From assembly GCA_905198745.1 (NCBI GenBank), contig CAJKDU010000006.1, positions 9,870 to 73,869 on the forward strand: a DNA stretch of 64,000 bases, written 5' to 3'. Below the pieces are notes generated by a model, which worked only from the letters and a program-made list of their open reading frames with translations, ran no database searches and was not told the origin of the DNA. Source of the DNA: an uncultured Prevotella sp. (GTDB lineage: Bacteria; Bacteroidota; Bacteroidia; Bacteroidales; Bacteroidaceae). Positions 59,263 through 64,000 of the stretch are shown here, piece by piece. How positions within the stretch are numbered: the stretch's first letter is position 1; each line of letters begins with the position of its first letter. Made by a program: the position numbers and the translations under genes.

Positions 59263-59535
59263 TTTATAAACGACTTTGCAAATATAGTAAAAATATTGCA
59301 GAAATGTTTCATGGTTAACAGTTTTTCGCCTAACTTTAACGCTTTGCGTAAGTAATACGTACTTCATTTAACGTTTGATAAGATTTAGGGCGTGTGTTTC
59401 TTAACCTGTTCATTCACAAAAGATTCCGTTAGTTAGGCTTCCGTTTGGTGGAATGTTGCGGCTTCCTTGGTGGGTGGAGTGTCGTGTTTTGGGGACTTCC
59501 ATTTCCCTGTATTGCCTTGTCCCTTTCGTTTGCTT

Positions 59536-59596
59536 GTGTCGCTACGCTTTTCCCATGCGACTATGGTGCGGTTTTGCTTTCATCCCGCATATTATA
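59536..59596. repeat. Degenerate copy of a dispersed hairpin element
   Basis: Shares CGCTACGCTTT, a TATG word, and CCCGCATATTA in the same order and nearly the same spacing with 63247-63304. Its hairpin arms are decayed. Confidence 0.6.
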
Positions 59597-59655
59597 ATTA
59601 GGAGGAGGGCTGCCGATACCTCAATCATGAACATCCCTCACAACCTTGTGTGCCC

Positions 59656-61755
59656 TTAGGATATGGCAGCCCAGTTGATGTTGGTCTTGCGGAGGGCGGC
59701 GAGGCGGTCCCAGAGCATCTGGTAGGCGGGACTTTCACACGTGGGGTCGGCGTCGATAATCTTTTGCGCCTCGTCGCGCGCCAACTGCACCAGTTGTCCG
59801 TCGCGCGCTATGTCGGCTATCTTCAGGTCGAACGCCACGCCACTCTGCTGTGTGCCTTCCAGGTCGCCTGGGCCACGCAGTTTCAGGTCGGCTTCGGCTA
59901 TGCGGAATCCGTCGTTGGTCTCGGTCATGATGTCTATGCGCTTGCGTGTCTCCTCGCTCAGCTTGTAGCCGGTGACGAGGATGCAGTAGCTCTGGTCGGC
60001 ACCGCGCCCCACGCGGCCTCTGAGCTGGTGGAGCTGCGACAGACCGAAACGCTGGGCGTCGAGAATCACCATGACCGAGGCGTTGGGCACGTTCACGCCC
60101 ACCTCTATCACGGTGGTGGCCACGAGTATCTGTGTCTCGCCGCTTACGAATTTCTGCATCTCTGCCTCTTTCTCTTTTGCCTTCATCCTGCCGTGCACCT
60201 TGCTGAGCTTGAATTCCGGGAAAGCCTCGCGCAGCTGCTCGAATCCCGTCTCGAGATTCTTCAGGTCGCTCTTCTCGCTTTCCTCTATCAGGGGGAACAC
60301 GATGTAGACTTGCCTGCCCTCGGCTATTTGCTGGCGGATACCGCGGTATAGACTGGTGGTCTGGTTGTCGTATTTGTGGATGGTCTGTATGGGTTTGCGT
60401 CCCGGCGGCAGCTGGTCTATCACGCTCACGTCGAGATCGCCGTAGATGGTCATGGCGAGTGTGCGGGGAATGGGGGTGGCGGTCATCACCAGGATGTGGG
60501 GCGGGTTCTCGCTCTTGCGCCACAGCTTGGAGCGTTGCTCCACGCCGAAGCGGTGCTGCTCGTCTACCACGGCCAGTCCGAGGCGGTGAAACTGCACGGT
60601 GTCTTCTATCAGTGCGTGGGTGCCCACGAGTATGTGGATGGAGCCGTCGGCGAGTCGCTGCAGCACGTCCTGCCTTTTCTTGCCCTTGACGATGCCGGTG
60701 AGCAGTTCCACGCTGATGTCCATGCCCTGCAGAAACTGGCGGATGGTGGCCAGGTGCTGTTCGGCCAGTATTTCGGTGGGCGCCATGATGCACGCCTGGT
60801 AGCCGTTGTCGAGGGCTATGAGCATGGACATGAGCGCCACGAGGGTCTTGCCGGAGCCCACGTCGCCCTGCAGCAGTCGGTTCATCTGCCTGCCGGAGCC
60901 GAGGTCTATTCTGATTTCGCGCATCACGCGCTTCTGGGCGTCGGTGAGGGGGAAGGGCAGGTGGTCTTGGTAGAAGGTGTTGAATATGTCGCCCACGTGG
61001 GCAAACACGTAGCCCCGGTATTTGCGGCGGTGGTCGCTGGCGTAGCGCAGTATGTTTAGCTGCACGTAGAAGAGCTCTTCAAACTTGAGCCGCTGTCGTG
61101 CCTTCTGCATGTCGAGGTGCGTCTTGGGGTAGTGCACGTTGCGCATGGCGGTGTCGTACGACACGAGGTGGAGCGGTTCGGTGATGTAGGGCGGCAGCGT
61201 CTCTGCCAGGGGCTGCGAGAGTCGGGCGAGCAGTGCCTTGACGGTCTTCTCGATGGTGCGCGAGGAGAGGTTGGCCTTCTTCATCTTCTCGGTGGTCATG
61301 TAGTAGGGTTGCATGCCCATCTGCGAGAGCTGCAGTTCGGTGGCAGGGTCTATGTCGGGGTGGGCAAACTGGAAGCGTCCGTTGTAGACGGTGGGCCTGC
61401 CGAAGACGATGTATTCGGTGTGGAGCTGATAGGTCTTGTAGATGTATTGCGCCTTGTTGAACCACACGATGTCGCACACGCCGGTGCCGTCGCTGAAGTG
61501 TGCCACCACACGCTTGCGCTTGGGTCCCATGTCGAACTCCTCAAAGCTGAGTATCCTGCCCTTCACCTGCACGAAGGGCATGTCGGCGGTCATTTCGCGG
61601 ATGGTGTAGACATGGCTGCGGTCCACATATTTATATGGGTAGTATTCGAGCAGGTCACGGAAGGTGTGGATATTGAGTTCCTTGTTCAATATCTCTTTCT
61701 TGCGCGGTCCCATGCCGGGCACGTACATCACGTCTTGTTCGAGTAGGTCTATCAA
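59656..61755 (-). CDS. recG: ATP-dependent DNA helicase RecG
   Basis: A 699-residue fork-remodelling helicase. N-terminal wedge/OB domain (VPGMGPRKKEILNKELNIHT start; VKGRILSFEEFDMGPKRKRVV), then helicase motifs: Walker A GDVGSGKTLVALM, PTEILAEQHLATI, DEQHRFGVEQR (DEQH box), MTATPIPRTLAMT, and in the second domain ATTVIEVGVNVPNASVMVI and LHQLRGRVGRG. It reverses stalled forks and processes Holliday junctions. It follows ispD by 15 bp and is the last gene of the DJ-1-ispD-recG operon. Confidence 0.97.
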   Translation of the reverse strand: MIDLLEQDVMYVPGMGPRKKEILNKELNIHTFRDLLEYYPYKYVDRSHVYTIREMTADMPFVQVKGRILSFEEFDMGPKRKRVVAHFSDGTGVCDIVWFNKAQYIYKTYQLHTEYIVFGRPTVYNGRFQFAHPDIDPATELQLSQMGMQPYYMTTEKMKKANLSSRTIEKTVKALLARLSQPLAETLPPYITEPLHLVSYDTAMRNVHYPKTHLDMQKARQRLKFEELFYVQLNILRYASDHRRKYRGYVFAHVGDIFNTFYQDHLPFPLTDAQKRVMREIRIDLGSGRQMNRLLQGDVGSGKTLVALMSMLIALDNGYQACIMAPTEILAEQHLATIRQFLQGMDISVELLTGIVKGKKRQDVLQRLADGSIHILVGTHALIEDTVQFHRLGLAVVDEQHRFGVEQRSKLWRKSENPPHILVMTATPIPRTLAMTIYGDLDVSVIDQLPPGRKPIQTIHKYDNQTTSLYRGIRQQIAEGRQVYIVFPLIEESEKSDLKNLETGFEQLREAFPEFKLSKVHGRMKAKEKEAEMQKFVSGETQILVATTVIEVGVNVPNASVMVILDAQRFGLSQLHQLRGRVGRGADQSYCILVTGYKLSEETRKRIDIMTETNDGFRIAEADLKLRGPGDLEGTQQSGVAFDLKIADIARDGQLVQLARDEAQKIIDADPTCESPAYQMLWDRLAALRKTNINWAAIS

Positions 61756-61770
61756 AGTGCTGTTCTGCTG

Positions 61771-62451
61771 TTATGGTTGTTGTTCCACGAGTGCCTTGGC
61801 AATGGTCATGTCGAAGGGTGTGGTTATCTTGATGTTCTCTCGGTTGCCCTCCACGGCAGTCACCGTGCCTCCGATGCTTTCCACCACGGAGGCGTCGTCG
61901 GTGAACCGGTCGTCGTAGGGCTGCCGGTAGGCTTTCTTGAGCAGGGCTATGCTGAAGGTCTGCGGTGTCTGCACCAGGCGGTAGTCGCTGCGGAGCACGT
62001 TCTCGCCGCCCTGCTTGCCTGCCATGTAGCGCAGGGTCTCCACCACGGGCGTGACGGGTATGACGGCTTGCTTCAGCCGTGCCTCCTCGTAGCACCTGCC
62101 GATTACTTCTGTGGAGGCGAAGGGCCTCACGCCGTCGTGCACGCCCACCACTCCGTCTTCGTCGTCGGGCACCAGCGCGAGTCCGTTCCTCACCGAGTGG
62201 AAGCGCGTCTCTCCGCCGTCGGCGAGCTGGTAGTCTTCCTCGAAGTGGTATTGCCGGCAGAGTGCCGTCCAGTAGTCGTGCTGTGCTTGTGGCAGCACGA
62301 GGATGATGCGGAGCGAGGCGCTGTAGGCGCGAAACCGGCGGATGGTGCGCATCAGGATGGGCAGTCCGCCCACGGGCAGAAACTGCTTGGGCACGCCGCC
62401 GCCCATGCGCAGTCCCTTGCCGCCTGCCACGATGATTGCGTAGTCGGCCAT
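61771..62451 (-). CDS. ispD: 2-C-methyl-D-erythritol 4-phosphate cytidylyltransferase
   Basis: A 226-residue nucleotidyltransferase of the MEP isoprenoid pathway, making CDP-methylerythritol. The N-terminal CTP-binding motif is IVAGGKGLRMGGGVPKQF, then ADGGETRFHSVRNGL, VGVHDGVRPF and the later TPQTFSIALLKKAY and TDDASVVESIGG. Length fits the family. It begins 2 bp after the DJ-1 gene stop and is followed by recG. Confidence 0.95.
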   Translation of the reverse strand: MADYAIIVAGGKGLRMGGGVPKQFLPVGGLPILMRTIRRFRAYSASLRIILVLPQAQHDYWTALCRQYHFEEDYQLADGGETRFHSVRNGLALVPDDEDGVVGVHDGVRPFASTEVIGRCYEEARLKQAVIPVTPVVETLRYMAGKQGGENVLRSDYRLVQTPQTFSIALLKKAYRQPYDDRFTDDASVVESIGGTVTAVEGNRENIKITTPFDMTIAKALVEQQP

Positions 62452-62453
62452 GG

Positions 62454-63017
62454 TCAGCGGGCCATGAGGTGGTTATACATCATGCCCTCCTTGATTTCCT
62501 CGGTCTTCTCCTTGCCCACGAACATGGAGAGAATCTCGTAGGCGTAGGGCAGGGTGGCTGCTGGGCCTTCGCCGGTGATGATGTTGCCGTCCACGGTGAA
62601 GAGTTCACGGGTGTATTGCGCTCCGGTCATGTATTTCTCGAATCCGGGATAGCAGGTGGCGCGCTTGCCCTCGAGCAGTCCGAGCGAGCCGAGCACGAGC
62701 GGTGCGGCGCAGATGGCTCCTATCTTCTTGCCTGCCTTGGCCTGTGCGGTGAGTGCCTGCCTCACGCCCTCGTGGTCGCGCAGGTTGGTGGCTCCTGGCA
62801 GTCCGCCGGGCAGCAGCATGAGGTCGGCGTCGGCGAGGTCGGCGTCTTCTATCTTCAGGTCGGCCTTGAGGGTCACGCCGTGCGATGTCTCCACAAATTC
62901 GTTGCCGGTCACGCTGACGGTCTTGATGTCCACGCCGCCTCTTCTGAGGATGTCTACCACTGCCAGGGCTTCCACTTCCTCGAAGCCGTTGGCGAGAAAT
63001 TCATACACTTTTGCCAT
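62454..63017 (-). CDS. DJ-1/PfpI family protein (YajL-like)
   Basis: A 187-residue DJ-1-type protein. Conserved Glu15 lies in GFEEVEALAV, and the nucleophile elbow is Cys103 in IGAICAAPLVLG. LLPGGLPGATNLRDHEGV and ITGEGPAATLPYAYEIL are typical of the YajL/ThiJ branch, suggested to act in protein or nucleotide deglycation or oxidative stress. First gene of the operon with ispD and recG, with a consensus-like promoter upstream. Confidence 0.94.
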   Translation of the reverse strand: MAKVYEFLANGFEEVEALAVVDILRRGGVDIKTVSVTGNEFVETSHGVTLKADLKIEDADLADADLMLLPGGLPGATNLRDHEGVRQALTAQAKAGKKIGAICAAPLVLGSLGLLEGKRATCYPGFEKYMTGAQYTRELFTVDGNIITGEGPAATLPYAYEILSMFVGKEKTEEIKEGMMYNHLMAR

Positions 63018-63081
63018 AATATCCTTCTTTTAAATTGTTGTTTGTTTTCAGTGCCTGTGGGGTGCTTTCGTAAATATGTCG

Positions 63082-63113
63082 CTAAGATACGAATTTTTTT
63101 TGGAATAAGCAAA
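63082..63113 (-). promoter_or_regulatory. Promoter of the DJ-1-ispD-recG operon
   Basis: Minus strand: TTTG (63110-63113), 20 bp, TATCTTAG (63082-63089), one base off the -7 consensus. Confidence 0.6.
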
Positions 63114-63240
63114 TTTTATCCCTATTGGTTTGCTGATTTTGTTGATGGGCAAGCCGCATTTTTTGTCCATACGTGTTTTGCCGCTTCATCTGGTTGGTTT
63201 GGAACTGCAGGGGTGGGGCGTGACGATGCTTGTTTCTATA

Positions 63241-63304
63241 CCCAGGGTGCCGCTACGCTTTACCCTGGGCTATGTAGAAGTCGGGCTTTTAGCCCGCATA
63301 TTAC
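63241..63304. repeat. Double-hairpin (REP-like) dispersed element
   Basis: Hairpin 1: CCCAGGGT (63241-63248) and ACCCTGGG (63262-63269) with GCCGCTACGC in the loop. Hairpin 2: CGGGCT (63282-63287) and AGCCCG (63291-63296) around TTT. Decayed relatives lie at 59536 and, in part, 2803. Confidence 0.7.
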
Positions 63305-63703
63305 CGGCTGAAACTGTTCATGTCCATGCCGTTAGCCGTGGGCTGTGGAGACGGGGAATTCTGCGTTTCTCCCATTTCTCGGAATGTGAAAAAAATGTTA
63401 TATGACTGATGAAGACCGTAAGTTGAACTGCCCTGAAACCACTTCTACGCTGCAGCGCGTTCTGCCGACGCTGGATACGGAAAGTCCGTGTTTATGGGGA
63501 TTGTTACTGTTTTTCGGCTCAAAGTGTGACACTTTTCGCGATTTTGCCACTTTTTTCGGCCTTCCGGCAGTGTGCAATGGGGGATAACAAAAAGCGTGCC
63601 AAAAAATGAACGGACTCGGGAAAAATAAAGAGCGGGAAATGTTTTGTAATAAAACAATACTTCGTGTGCCAGCCTCCTTAGCCTGCACTGATGGTGGGCT
63701 AAC

Positions 63704-63779
63704 GGCACACCCACATCAGGCTAACGGCACACTAACGATTGCTAATGGCACACTAACAGTGGGCTAACGGCACCCTAAC
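63704..63779. repeat. Four GGCACACTAAC-type repeats at 22/21/22 bp spacing
   Basis: Cores start at 63704 (GGCACACCCAC), 63726 (GGCACACTAAC), 63747 (GGCACACTAAC) and 63769 (GGCACCCTAAC). Each is preceded by GCTAAC or GCTAAT, so TAAC-type words recur every 11 bp. Confidence 0.9.
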
Positions 63780-64000
63780 GGTGCTTCCTCCGGAATGAAG
63801 CTACCGATGCATGGTGGTGTTGCCCTATGGCAGAAGGGAAGAAGGATGATGGAGAACGTGAGATGTAAATCTTTGTTACCTAAATTTTTCTTCGGTTAAC
63901 TCCGTTGCTGAAAGATGCGTGAAATGTGACGTCACGTTTTATATATGCATGGTATATGTCACGAATCGTAAGCAAGAAAAAGTAATATAATATATAAATA

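Larger units (their letters stand above)
59179..59655. other. Intergenic region with leader hairpin and a degenerate dispersed element
   Basis: Holds the leader and possible -7 box (59279-59286, minus-strand TATATTTG) of the M23 gene, a 9-bp inverted repeat at 59236-59262, and a diverged copy of the element at 63247. No gene seen. Confidence 0.6.
63018..64000. other. Non-coding region with a hairpin element and a 22-bp repeat array
   Basis: After the DJ-1 promoter (63082) there is no gene I can support up to the window end. The region contains a double-hairpin element (63241-63304) and four repeat cores at 63704-63779. The last 60 bases are A/T-rich. Confidence 0.65.

Noticed and set aside
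63402..63587. Small open frame of 61 codons near the right end
   Set aside because: No start signals, no family features, and located in repeat-rich non-coding DNA.

Overview
The window is chromosomal DNA from a Bacteroidota bacterium, most likely a member of the Prevotellaceae. The evidence is two SusC/SusD pairs, a hybrid two-component system (HTCS), type IX secretion (T9SS) regulator and lipoprotein homologues, T9SS-like C-terminal tails, the gene order purH-mreB-mreC-mreD-mrdA-rodA, and promoters of the Bacteroidota form TTTG-N20-TAnnTTTG. No tRNA, rRNA, CRISPR array or intact insertion sequence was recognised.

Layout. 1-1607: the end of a surface-polysaccharide locus (two glycosyltransferases). 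1619-30083: a polysaccharide utilisation locus (PUL) that looks aimed at rhamnogalacturonan-I/pectin. It has a GH43, two SusC/SusD pairs, a large secreted protein of unknown function, a very long PL11 lyase with extra beta-strand repeats and a T9SS tail, a small lipoprotein, a convergent HTCS regulator, then a GH28-PL11-CE12 operon. 30084-31090: about 1 kb of repeat-rich non-coding DNA. 31091-37537 (minus strand): the rod-shape operon with a short purH that contains only the IMP cyclohydrolase domain. 37751-39565: an AraC-type regulator and rhaD (L-rhamnulose-1-phosphate aldolase), which plausibly receives the rhamnose released by the PUL. 39566-41720: a sigma-factor remnant cut off in a short-repeat array, then DUF4834, pssA and psd. 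41893-46721: dnaE, trxA and an Ala/Lys-rich lipoprotein. 46912-48066: a DUF1016 nuclease pseudogene with three lesions. 48521-50454: a cupin, a truncated HxlR regulator, crcB and hsp20. 50649-58010 (minus strand): aroA, a metal-ABC-permease/PorW fusion, porX and tsaE. 58234-63017 (minus strand): an M23/LysM peptidase, then DJ-1, ispD and recG. 63018-64000: non-coding DNA with repeats.

How the genes work together (inference). The large PL11 and the unknown protein would be placed on the cell surface through T9SS, and the SusC/SusD pairs would import oligosaccharides. GH28, the short PL11, the CE12 esterase and perhaps GH43 would finish the job, with control by the HTCS. RhaD and its AraC neighbour would handle the rhamnose. 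PorX and the PorW-like protein encoded in the same window belong to the secretion route that the two tailed proteins would use.

The most unusual signal is a family of short intergenic repeats with core GGCACACTAAC. They occur in several clusters, and the copies are spaced 22 bp (once 21 bp) apart, which is two helical turns. In one place the array forms the new 3' end of a truncated sigma-factor gene. The second most unusual item is the single reading frame that joins an ABC permease to a PorW/SprE-type lipoprotein through an internal lipobox.
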